Positions 18,165-25,162 of a stretch of 30,503 nt of DNA are shown piece by piece. Source of the stretch: CAZCBD01 sp964496755 (GTDB taxonomy: Bacteria; Bacteroidota; Ignavibacteria; Ignavibacteriales; Melioribacteraceae); contig CAZCBD010000005.1 of the NCBI GenBank assembly GCA_964496755.1, forward strand, positions 1-30,503, given 5' to 3'. How positions within the stretch are numbered: position 1 is the stretch's first letter; each line of letters starts with the position of its first letter. The notes under the pieces are model-generated. The model was not told the DNA's origin. It worked only from the letters and a program-made list of their open reading frames with translations, and ran no database searches. The position numbers and the translations under genes were made by a program.

Positions 18165-18755
18165 ATGACAAAACAAAATATTCAAAAATTTTTAAGTGAG
18201 CCCAAAAACAGAAGTAAAGTTTATTGGTCTATATTTGGAGTATTGTTAATTTTCTTTTTTATCATCAATAATCAAATTGATGAATCAGCACCGGGACCTT
18301 ATCCACCCGATCTTTCACAAAAAATTTATAAAGAAATTAATTTGCCTGAGTTTAACCTCGAAACAATTGACGGCACAAAAATCTCTTCGAATAATTTACA
18401 AGGCAAGATTTTAGTTATAGATTTTTGGGCTACTTGGTGCACTCCTTGTCGAAAAGCTATTCCTGATTTAATTGAATTAAAAAATGAATTTGGAAACAAA
18501 GATTTTGAAATACTTGGAATTTCAATTGATGAATTTACACGAAATACAAAATCGGAAGTAAAACCGTTCGTAGAATCTTTAAATGTAAATTACACTATTG
18601 CTTATGGAACTGTTGATTTAATTAAAAAGTTTGACAATTTAACTTCCATTCCAACAACATTTATAGTTTCAAAGAAAGGTAAAATTGTTAAAAAGTTTTT
18701 GGGAACCGTTCCTCTGTCATTATTAAAAAGTGAGATATTAAAATTATTAAAATAA
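18165..18755 (+). CDS. TlpA/ResA-type membrane-anchored thioredoxin-like protein
   Basis: This is an extracytoplasmic thiol-disulfide oxidoreductase. The protein is 196 residues from the ATG at 18165, which is preceded by GGA. A TTG at 18129 would add 12 residues but has no binding site and overlaps the T run after the previous gene. A single membrane anchor (about 19-36, WSIFGVLLIFFFIINN) is followed by a thioredoxin fold with FWATWCTPCRKA (active Cys92 and Cys95) and a cis-Pro at SIPTTFIV. The LPEFNLETIDG start of the fold is typical of the AhpC/TSA-like TlpA, ResA and CcmG group. These proteins reduce apocytochromes or other periplasmic thiols. The partner cannot be told here. A bidirectional terminator follows. 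Confidence 0.88.
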   Translation: MTKQNIQKFLSEPKNRSKVYWSIFGVLLIFFFIINNQIDESAPGPYPPDLSQKIYKEINLPEFNLETIDGTKISSNNLQGKILVIDFWATWCTPCRKAIPDLIELKNEFGNKDFEILGISIDEFTRNTKSEVKPFVESLNVNYTIAYGTVDLIKKFDNLTSIPTTFIVSKKGKIVKKFLGTVPLSLLKSEILKLLK

Positions 18756-18777
18756 AAAAATGATGTTACTAAATTTA

Positions 18778-18810
18778 TAACCCCGGTAATTTTTGCCGGG
18801 GTTATGTTTT
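18778..18810. terminator. Bidirectional intrinsic terminator
   Basis: A GC-rich stem of nine base pairs (TAACCCCGG / CCGGGGTTA, nine-base loop) lies between the convergent thioredoxin-like gene and the DUF971 gene. TTTT follows on the plus strand, and a short T-containing tail follows on the minus strand. It probably ends both transcripts. Confidence 0.85.
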
Positions 18811-18827
18811 AAAGACAATAAAAAATT

Positions 18828-19178
18828 TTAATGTTTATGATTTTTTAAATCGGGTAATATTTTTTTTATTTCAATATCATCCGAAAGTTTTTTAAGATAA
18901 TCCCATGAATAAATTCCGTCGCTGTTGCCATCTTTCCATTCAATGTTGATGGCATAATTCCCGACAGTATTAATCGCTTTAATTTCATATTTGCCGGGTA
19001 ATTCGGTTTTGTCTTCATTACCCGGATAGTGGCGCCAAAGAACTGTTTCGCCTTTGTTACCGGCATCGGGAGATTCATCACGTAATACTTTCAACGGAAA
19101 AATATTTTCGCTTCCATCATTCCAAATTATCATTAAGTTTTTTTCGTCTTTTAATTTTATTTTTTTTGGTGCTAACAT
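18828..19178 (-). CDS. DUF971-domain protein
   Basis: This 116-residue single-domain protein of the DUF971 family is related to the N-terminal domain of gamma-butyrobetaine hydroxylases and to domains fused to Mrp/ApbC proteins. The pattern is visible as IIWNDGSENIFPLKVLRDE at the start and VGNYAINIEWKDGNSDGIYSW at about 72-92 (IEWKDG and GIYSWDYL are the key parts). Many members have Cys residues just after the LR motif. Here that stretch is DESPDAGNKGET, with no Cys, so any metal site there is gone. AAGG lies seven bases before the ATG. It follows the SPFH gene by 12 bases and is cotranscribed with it. The function of standalone members is not established. Confidence 0.8.
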   Translation of the reverse strand: MLAPKKIKLKDEKNLMIIWNDGSENIFPLKVLRDESPDAGNKGETVLWRHYPGNEDKTELPGKYEIKAINTVGNYAINIEWKDGNSDGIYSWDYLKKLSDDIEIKKILPDLKNHKH

Positions 19179-19190
19179 TTAAATACCTTT

Positions 19191-20060
19191 CTAATTATTT
19201 CCCAATATAACCGGCAAGCCATCTTTTGCCGAACCTATAATAACAATCTTGGAATTAGGTGAATTAGCTAATCTTTCCGTGGCTTCAATACCTTTCCATT
19301 TTAAATATTGTTGACTAATCCCCTGCGAAACAATTTTCTGAAAATCGGCAATACCCTGAGCTTCAATTTTCTTTCTTTGCGCTTCTTGTTTTTCTTTTTG
19401 TAAAACGAATGCCATTTTCTGACTTTCTTGTTCGGCTTTTAATTTTTCTTCGATTGATTCTCTTAATCTTGCCGGTAATTCAATAGCACGTAATTCGGCA
19501 GATTCAATAATTATTCCGCGATCAAAAATCTCCTTTTGCAAACCTGTAGCTATTAAATTAGATAATTCCTCTCGAGAACTTGTGTAAAGAGCTTTGGCTT
19601 CATATTTCGCCGTCACTCCTCTAACTATTGAACGAAATGTTGGCACAACTATTTTATCCACATAATTAACGCCGATTTTTTTATATATTATGTCGGCTTT
19701 TTTCTCATCAATTCTGTACAGAAGAGAAATATCAAGTTTTACACTTAGCCCTTCTTTTGAGGGCACATTCATGGTCATAGTAATTGTCTGGGTCTTTTGA
19801 TCAAACTTATGAATTGTTGCCAAAGGATTAACTAAATTTACTCCGGGTTTTAAAGTTGTTTCACTAACTGAACCGAAAAAATCAACTACACCAACTGTTC
19901 CTGCAGGAATAACAGTTACAAATTGAAAAAAAGCAATTGCTAAAGCTACCAACATCGCGAAAAATGAAAATGTTGCTTCCTGCTTTTTTTGATTCTTTTT
20001 TGCCCATATAAAAATAAACATGGCAATTAATGCAGCTACTGCGGGTAATATAAAATTCAT
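19191..20060 (-). CDS. SPFH/prohibitin-family membrane protein
   Basis: This is a membrane scaffold protein of the prohibitin branch of the SPFH (band 7) group, which forms oligomeric rings and often controls membrane proteases. Two hydrophobic segments lie at the N-terminus (about 3-19 and 32-52). The band 7 domain follows from VIPAGTVGVVDFFG to about 200, with LPARLRESIEEKLKAEQE, and then a long charged coiled coil (about 195-250). At 289 residues it has the usual length. AGGAG lies five bases before the ATG. It is cotranscribed with the DUF971 gene and diverges from the small heat shock gene across 277 bases. No FtsH or HflC partner gene is in the window. Confidence 0.9.
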   Translation of the reverse strand: MNFILPAVAALIAMFIFIWAKKNQKKQEATFSFFAMLVALAIAFFQFVTVIPAGTVGVVDFFGSVSETTLKPGVNLVNPLATIHKFDQKTQTITMTMNVPSKEGLSVKLDISLLYRIDEKKADIIYKKIGVNYVDKIVVPTFRSIVRGVTAKYEAKALYTSSREELSNLIATGLQKEIFDRGIIIESAELRAIELPARLRESIEEKLKAEQESQKMAFVLQKEKQEAQRKKIEAQGIADFQKIVSQGISQQYLKWKGIEATERLANSPNSKIVIIGSAKDGLPVILGNN

Positions 20061-20277
20061 TTCTACTCCTAGTTTTATGTAAGTAATAAATTAAATATAT
20101 GATTTATTCAATAAACATACCTTAATAATCCGGACATTATTACAAAATAAAAGACATTATGTTTTAACATTTTTAATTGTGGCAAGTATTCTGATAAAAT
20201 TTCAAGTTCGAATTTTATTTTAAGTTTAAAATAATATCACTTGTTGATTTTTTTGGCCATAAATACTGTTTTTAATT

Positions 20278-20293
20278 TGGCACATCAATTGAA
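20278..20293 (+). promoter_or_regulatory. Possible sigma-54-like promoter before the small heat shock gene
   Basis: TGGCAC followed by five bases and TTGAA resembles the -24/-12 sigma-54 consensus (TGGCAC-N5-TTGCA) but lacks the C of the -12 GC. It lies 45 bases before the small heat shock ATG, in the 277-base gap between divergent genes. A sigma-54 activator is encoded in the window. Nothing else clear was seen in this gap. Confidence 0.25.
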
Positions 20294-20337
20294 ATAGTAG
20301 CAACATAAAAATTAATAAAACAAAAAGGAGAAAAATC

Positions 20338-20637
20338 ATGTTACATACAAATTCATACTGCTACAATTCAATGTATTTACCAAAAGTAAAAGATAGCGAA
20401 GACCAATTTGAATTAAGATTCCCTGTTCCCGGCTTTGATAAATCAGACATTCAAATAAAAGTAAAAGACAACTACTTATTTATTAACGGTGAAAACGAAG
20501 AAGACAAATTCGAAAAAACTTATGAGCTTTCCGATGCAATAAATAAGGAAAAAATTTCTGCCGAGGTTAATAAAGGAATATTAAAACTAACTTTGCCCAA
20601 ACATACGCCTGAATATAAAGAAATCACTATTAATTAA
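20338..20637 (+). CDS. Small heat shock protein (Hsp20/alpha-crystallin)
   Basis: This ATP-independent holdase chaperone binds unfolding proteins in the cytoplasm. It is only 99 residues long, so it is almost just the alpha-crystallin domain (about 14-99) with a very short N-terminal arm containing two Tyr and one Cys. The family motifs are visible: RFPVPGFDKSDIQIKV near the start of the domain, LFINGE in the middle, and NKGILKLTLPK near the end. The C-terminal tail TPEYKEITIN carries an I-T-I motif like the I-X-I/V that links dimers into oligomers. The binding site AAGGAG is strong. A perfect intrinsic terminator follows, so it is monocistronic. Confidence 0.92.
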   Translation: MLHTNSYCYNSMYLPKVKDSEDQFELRFPVPGFDKSDIQIKVKDNYLFINGENEEDKFEKTYELSDAINKEKISAEVNKGILKLTLPKHTPEYKEITIN

Positions 20638-20655
20638 CCGTATTGTGATTTCACT

Positions 20656-20685
20656 AAAAGCTGTTCAAATTGAACAGCTTTTTTT
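20656..20685 (+). terminator. Intrinsic terminator after the small heat shock gene
   Basis: A twelve-base-pair stem (AAAAGCTGTTCA / TGAACAGCTTTT, three-base loop) runs into a T run, 18 bases after the stop codon. The A run on the other side would also allow termination on the minus strand. Confidence 0.9.
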
Positions 20686-20829
20686 ATGCAGTTTTTTTAT
20701 TGAATTATTAATTATGTAATTTTAATTTATTCTTAATATATTTGTATGAAAGATTGTTAAGCAATTATTTTAATTTTCTTTATAAAAAATCTTTTCACCG
20801 ATAATAGGAAAAAATTATCAGGATTAATT

Positions 20830-21234
20830 ATGGCCAATGGAATTCAAAAACCCAAATTGTTAGTTGTTGAAGATGATTATGAAAATCAAAAATTTTTACA
20901 AATATTTCTGAAAAGAAAATTTGATTTGGAAATTTGTGATTCATCCGAAACATTTTATGAAAAATTAGGGCAACATAAGTTTGATATTATATTAATGGAT
21001 ATTTCATTGCGTGGAAAAAAAGACGGATTGCAATTAACAAGTGAAATTCGCCAAATGGATGAATATAAAAATCTACCTGTTGTAGGGTTATCGGCTCACG
21101 CTTTTCAACGAGATAAAGACAATGCTTATAATGCCGGTATTGATGTTTTTTTAACCAAACCGGTTCAAAATGATGTTTTGTTGGATACATTGATCAAAAC
21201 TTTGGAAAATAAATCGGGCATCAAAGTTCAATAA
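20830..21234 (+). CDS. Single-domain response regulator (CheY-like)
   Basis: This is a phosphorylatable receiver without an output domain, 134 residues long. All key residues are present: acid pocket Asp15/Asp16 (VVEDDYEN), phospho-Asp57 (IILMDISL), Ser88 in the Thr/Ser switch position (GLSAHA) and Lys110 (LTKPV). The SAHAF and LTKPV context is like receivers found in hybrid kinases and phosphorelays rather than NtrC-like regulators. AGGA lies seven bases before the ATG. No kinase is adjacent, so it may receive phosphate from a hybrid kinase elsewhere. The minus-10-like element TATATTTG at 20737-20744 matches the Bacteroidota TAnnTTTG pattern, but such a match is common in AT-rich DNA. Confidence 0.9.
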   Translation: MANGIQKPKLLVVEDDYENQKFLQIFLKRKFDLEICDSSETFYEKLGQHKFDIILMDISLRGKKDGLQLTSEIRQMDEYKNLPVVGLSAHAFQRDKDNAYNAGIDVFLTKPVQNDVLLDTLIKTLENKSGIKVQ

Positions 21235-21328
21235 CCTTTTCAAGCATGAATTTTAATTTGTACTTGAAACATTTCTTCTCGTTAACTCGTCTAAAGATCT
21301 GATCAATTGATTAATTCTTGAGGGAAAA

Positions 21329-22204
21329 ATGAAAAAATTTTTTTTAATTCTCACCTTATTTCTTTTAACTACACTATTAGCACAAAACCGTTTTAATCAC
21401 TTTGGCAATTGGAATGATTTTAATGATTGTTTCAATTACAATGGCAAACCGTTTCTTGAGTTAATCTATGGAAATGCAACTGTTAACCATAAAAATTTTA
21501 TAGGAAATTTTGATGAAAATGGTTATTTGGAATTCAAAGTAGGTTATTCGGATATTAATTTTTACGATAATATTTTAGTCCAAATGGATGAAAAATATTT
21601 TTTGCTTTCTAAAGCTCGCCCGGAATTACATTATGATTTCAATTCCAAATCTTTTACCAGATATTTTAAATTCCTACAAATAGGTGTTGGTAAAAGAAGC
21701 GGCTTTGGTTATGCAGCCGGAGTAATTAAATTTATTCCTTTTACTTCTCATAACTTTGCCATCAATAATATCAAACTGATCGACAATTTGATATATTTAA
21801 GCACTCCACTTAATTATGGAAAATTTAGAGAAGTTGCTGATCAATTTGATAGTGGCAGTTATAAATTCAATTATCAATCCGGTGCCGGAGTTCGCCTGGG
21901 AATTGGTAAAATGATAAATATAACAGGTGAATACAACTTTGCAACAGTTTATCCTCAGATAAAAACTTGGAAACTTTTGGGCAGTTTTGTAATTCAACAT
22001 GTAACTTTAAATATAATTTCCGATTTTGTAGATGAAATAGAATTTTCCTCTCCCGAAGCAATGCCTATCATTAATTTTATCTTAAAAACCGCTATCAATT
22101 ATTCATTCTACGAATTCAGAAAAGATGGTAATACATGGCCGTTTACCTCCGAAAAGCCTTTGAGTTTTGAATATCTTTCATTCGGAATCACACTCACATT
22201 TTAA
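21329..22204 (+). CDS. Exported protein, probable outer-membrane beta-structured protein, function unknown
   Basis: I do not recognise the family. A clear signal peptide is present (MKKFFLILTLFLLTTLLAQ, cleavage likely near residue 19-20). The mature part, about 270 residues, is rich in aromatic residues and Asn, with alternating hydrophobic strands (for example YLEFKVGYSDINFY, LQIGVGKRSGFGYAAGVIKF, GAGVRLGIGKMINITGEYNF). It ends in FGITLTF, and a terminal Phe after a beta strand is typical of outer-membrane barrels recognised by BamA. GAGGG lies five bases before the ATG. It follows the CheY-like gene by 94 bases with no terminator between, so it may share its transcript. A terminator follows it. 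Confidence 0.75.
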   Translation: MKKFFLILTLFLLTTLLAQNRFNHFGNWNDFNDCFNYNGKPFLELIYGNATVNHKNFIGNFDENGYLEFKVGYSDINFYDNILVQMDEKYFLLSKARPELHYDFNSKSFTRYFKFLQIGVGKRSGFGYAAGVIKFIPFTSHNFAINNIKLIDNLIYLSTPLNYGKFREVADQFDSGSYKFNYQSGAGVRLGIGKMINITGEYNFATVYPQIKTWKLLGSFVIQHVTLNIISDFVDEIEFSSPEAMPIINFILKTAINYSFYEFRKDGNTWPFTSEKPLSFEYLSFGITLTF

Positions 22205-22214
22205 CTTTTTTATG

Positions 22215-22250
22215 GAGTCGCTTAAGTTTTAAATGCGACTCTGTCTTTTT
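22215..22250 (+). terminator. Intrinsic terminator after the exported protein gene
   Basis: A seven-base-pair stem GAGTCGC / GCGACTC with a 13-base loop is followed by TGTCTTTTTT, starting about ten bases after the stop codon. Confidence 0.75.
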
Positions 22251-22392
22251 AATTAAGTAATTTATTCTCTAGAATCGTTTTCCCTAAACTATTATCCTAT
22301 ATAAGATAAATAGTCGCTTTTAAATTTTTTTTATTAAATTGCGATTATACCAATTTAATATTCAACACCTCATCCAAAAACACGGAGAATAA

Positions 22393-23481
22393 ATGACACA
22401 CAAAATCACTTTAATAAGAGGAGACGGAGTTGGACCTGAGTTAGCAGAAGCAACGAGAAGATGTATTGAAGCAACCGGAGTAAAAATTGATTGGGATATT
22501 ATGGATGCCGGCGCAAATGTTATGGATAAGGAAGGAACGCCTTTACCCATAAAAGTATTGGAATCAATTAAAAAAAATAAGGTAGCCTTAAAAGCCCCAA
22601 TAACAACACCTATCGGCACAGGATTTAGAAGTGTAAATGTTGCACTCAGAAAAGAACTTGGACTTTATTCATGTTTAAGACCATGTAAATCGTATCCCGG
22701 CGTAAGATCAAAATTCGATGACATTGATATTGTTGTAGTACGAGAAAATACCGAAGATTTGTATGCCGGAATTGAATTTGACATTGACAAATCAGAAACA
22801 AAAGAACTAATTAGCTTTCTATCTGAAAAAACAGGTAAAAAAATCCAACCTGATTCTGCCATTAGCATTAAACCGATTTCGGCAAAAGCATCCGAACGAA
22901 TTGCACGATTTGCTTTTGATTATGCAAAAAAAAACGGACGCAAAAAAGTAACTGCCGTTGCAAAAGCAAATATTATGAAATTTTCCGACGGACTATTTTA
23001 TAAAGAATGTCAAAAGGTGGCAAAAGAATATCCTGAAATTGAATATAATGAGGTGCTTGTTGATAATATGTGTATTCAAATGGTTCAGTACCCCGAAAAT
23101 TATGATGTGTTGGTAATGCCAAATTTATACGGTGATATAATTAGTGACTTGGGAGCCGGGTTAGTAGGTGGCCCGGGTTTAGCCCCCGGAGCAAATATAA
23201 GTGATGAGTATGCTGTTTTTGAAGCCACTCATGGTTCGGCACCACAATTTGCCGGTCAAAATAAACTCAATCCAACTGCAATGATTTTATCTGCCGTAAT
23301 GATGCTAAATCATATCGGCGAAACTAAAGCTGCAAAAATTTTGGAAAACGCTACCGCAGAAGTTATTGCCGAAGGAAAAAATGTCACATTCGACTTGAAA
23401 GATAATCCTACCGATCCATCAGCTGTTGGAACCAGTCAAATGGCAGATGCTATAATTGAAAAAATCAAATCAAACATTTAA
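22393..23481 (+). CDS. icd: NAD-type isocitrate dehydrogenase
   Basis: This enzyme oxidatively decarboxylates isocitrate to 2-oxoglutarate in the TCA cycle. It is a 362-residue member of the isocitrate/isopropylmalate dehydrogenase family. The start LIRGDGVGPEL, the substrate-binding FRSVNVALRKEL and RPC, VRENTEDLYAGIE and the metal site GDIISDLGAGLVGG are visible, as is the nucleotide-binding EATHGSAPQFAGQ. The NTEDLYAGIE segment and the overall resemblance to the mitochondrial IDH3 subunits favour NAD-dependent isocitrate dehydrogenase over LeuB or the long NADP-dependent Icd. The short length agrees. GGAG lies about five bases before the ATG. Citrate synthase follows ten bases after the stop, so the pair is an operon of two neighbouring TCA steps. 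Cofactor use is inferred from family. Confidence 0.88.
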   Translation: MTHKITLIRGDGVGPELAEATRRCIEATGVKIDWDIMDAGANVMDKEGTPLPIKVLESIKKNKVALKAPITTPIGTGFRSVNVALRKELGLYSCLRPCKSYPGVRSKFDDIDIVVVRENTEDLYAGIEFDIDKSETKELISFLSEKTGKKIQPDSAISIKPISAKASERIARFAFDYAKKNGRKKVTAVAKANIMKFSDGLFYKECQKVAKEYPEIEYNEVLVDNMCIQMVQYPENYDVLVMPNLYGDIISDLGAGLVGGPGLAPGANISDEYAVFEATHGSAPQFAGQNKLNPTAMILSAVMMLNHIGETKAAKILENATAEVIAEGKNVTFDLKDNPTDPSAVGTSQMADAIIEKIKSNI

Positions 23482-23491
23482 CGAGGGAATT

Positions 23492-24799
23492 ATGGATTTA
23501 GTAAAAGAAAAATTTAAAGAAATATTTGTTCCCATTCGCGATGAATTAAAAGAATTACTTAAACAACATTCCGATAAAGTAATAGACAATGTTACTTTCG
23601 GTCAAGCCTTAACCGGAATGAAAGGTGTTGTCAGTCTACTAACGGTAACATCAAAACTTGACCCGGAAGAAGGCATACGTTTTAGAGGATATGATATTCC
23701 AACATTACGAAAAAAGCTACCCAAGTTGCATGAAGAAGGCGAACCTCTTCCCGAAGGATTATTTTATTTAATGCTAACCGGTGAAATGCCCACCGCCAAA
23801 GATGTAAGTATAATTTCAAAAGATTGGGCGCTACGTTCCAGAGTACCGCAACATGTTTTTGATGTTATTGATGCAATGCCGCTGAAAGCGCGACCAATGA
23901 CAATCTTTTCCGCTGCCATTCTTTCAATGGCAACCGATTCAATTTTTCAGAAACTACATCGTGCCGGTTTAGACAAAAAAGAATATTGGAACAGTACATA
24001 TGAAGATGCAATGACTCTTATTGCCAGATTGCCTATTATTGCAGCTTATATTTATAGACGCCTTTATCATAACGGTGATTTTATTGAACCGGATTATACT
24101 TTGGACTGGGCAGGAAATTTTGCTCACATGTTGGGCTACGATAACGATGAAGTAAAAAGATTAATGCGTTTGTACATGGTAATTCACGCTGACCATGAAG
24201 GAGGGAATGTTTCTGCCCATGCTACACATCTTGTTGGTTCTGCTTTAAGCAATGCATATTATTCATATGCTGCCGGAATGACCGGCTTAGCAGGCCCGCT
24301 TCACGGAATGGCTAATCAGGAAGTTATAAAATGGATTCTTGAAATGAAAGAAGCATTAGGTGACAATGCCGGTTGTGTTAATAAAGATATAACAAAAAAA
24401 TATGTTGAACAAACAATTGCCGAAGGAAAAGTTATTCCAGGCTTCGGGCATGCAGTTCTCCGCAAAACAGACCCCAGATATACAGCCTTTGTAGAATTCG
24501 GCGAAAAATATTTTCCGGGCGATACTTTACTCCAATTAGTAAATTGCCTTTATGAAATTGTTCCACCCGTATTGCAATCTTTAGGCAAAGTTAAAAATCC
24601 TTGGCCTAATGTTGATGCCGCTTCAGGAATGGCTTTATTGCATTACGGTTTCAAAGAATATCCATTTTATACAGTATTATTCGGTGTATCCAGAGCCTTG
24701 GGAGTTTTGTCACAATTTGTTTGGGATAGGGCTTTGCAATTACCCATCGAACGTCCCAAATCTCAAACATTCGAATGGTTCAAGAATGTAACTAAATAA
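23492..24799 (+). CDS. gltA: Citrate synthase, eukaryote-like (mitochondrial) type
   Basis: This enzyme condenses acetyl-CoA and oxaloacetate to citrate. The protein is 435 residues from the ATG at 23492, which has GAGGG just upstream. An upstream TTG in the same frame lies inside the preceding gene and is rejected. The catalytic His are in GLAGPLHGMANQE and IPGFGHAVLRKTDPRY, and the Asp is in NVDAASG. RFRGYDIPTLRKKLP, the segment YTVLFGVSRALGVL and the end PIERPKS match the mitochondrial enzyme closely and not the NADH-inhibited hexameric bacterial GltA. Eukaryote-like citrate synthases are known in Geobacteraceae and some other bacteria. It is cotranscribed with isocitrate dehydrogenase and followed by a strong terminator. 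Confidence 0.95.
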   Translation: MDLVKEKFKEIFVPIRDELKELLKQHSDKVIDNVTFGQALTGMKGVVSLLTVTSKLDPEEGIRFRGYDIPTLRKKLPKLHEEGEPLPEGLFYLMLTGEMPTAKDVSIISKDWALRSRVPQHVFDVIDAMPLKARPMTIFSAAILSMATDSIFQKLHRAGLDKKEYWNSTYEDAMTLIARLPIIAAYIYRRLYHNGDFIEPDYTLDWAGNFAHMLGYDNDEVKRLMRLYMVIHADHEGGNVSAHATHLVGSALSNAYYSYAAGMTGLAGPLHGMANQEVIKWILEMKEALGDNAGCVNKDITKKYVEQTIAEGKVIPGFGHAVLRKTDPRYTAFVEFGEKYFPGDTLLQLVNCLYEIVPPVLQSLGKVKNPWPNVDAASGMALLHYGFKEYPFYTVLFGVSRALGVLSQFVWDRALQLPIERPKSQTFEWFKNVTK

Positions 24800-24818
24800 T
24801 TACTTGAATTTTCATAAT

Positions 24819-24846
24819 AAAAACGGGTGAAAAATCACCCGTTTTT
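24819..24846. terminator. Intrinsic terminator after citrate synthase
   Basis: A twelve-base-pair stem AAAAACGGGTGA / TCACCCGTTTTT with an AAAA loop ends in a T run, 20 bases after the stop codon. It is symmetrical enough to work on both strands. Confidence 0.9.
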
Positions 24847-24968
24847 ATTTAAATCAAATATTAATCTGCAACAAGAAAAAACACTTTAACTTATTCAATC
24901 AGCAAATTTTAACCTGTTTATAAAAAGCACACACAATTTTTTTTAATTTAGCTTCCCTCCCCTATTAC

Positions 24969-25071
24969 TTTGAAATAAAACATTTCAAAAATAATTATCT
25001 AATCCATATAACTTAAGAGAAAAAAGTTATAACATAGAAAACTAATTTGTAAATATCACCCGGATGGGTGA
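24969..25071. promoter_or_regulatory. Leader region with three inverted repeats before the flavoprotein gene
   Basis: The gap 24800-25162 holds no gene. Three inverted repeats stand in a row: TTTGAAAT / ATTTCAAA (24969-24989, five-base spacer), TATAACTT / AAGTTATA (25007-25031, nine-base spacer) and TCACCC / GGGTGA (25056-25071, spacer GGAT). The last is the most GC-rich element of the gap. They may be operators or RNA hairpins. Chance is plausible for the two AT-rich ones. A strong AAGGAG site precedes the ATG at 25163. Confidence 0.4.
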
Positions 25072-25162
25072 AGTCACTACTCCTTAGTTTGATTATCTTT
25101 ACTTCCACATATTAGTATTTCACTTACATAAATTAAATAATTTATTAATCAAGGAGAAAAAA

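Noticed and set aside
21235..21328. TTCAAG / CTTGAA repeat as a terminator after the CheY-like gene
   Set aside because: The stem is six bases with an 18-base loop and has no T run after it.
22362..22619. Minus-strand open frame over the start of isocitrate dehydrogenase
   Set aside because: It covers the well-conserved start of the dehydrogenase and has no binding site or family resemblance.
23456..23491. Upstream TTG start for citrate synthase
   Set aside because: It lies inside the dehydrogenase gene with no binding site; the ATG at 23492 has GAGGG and matches the family start.
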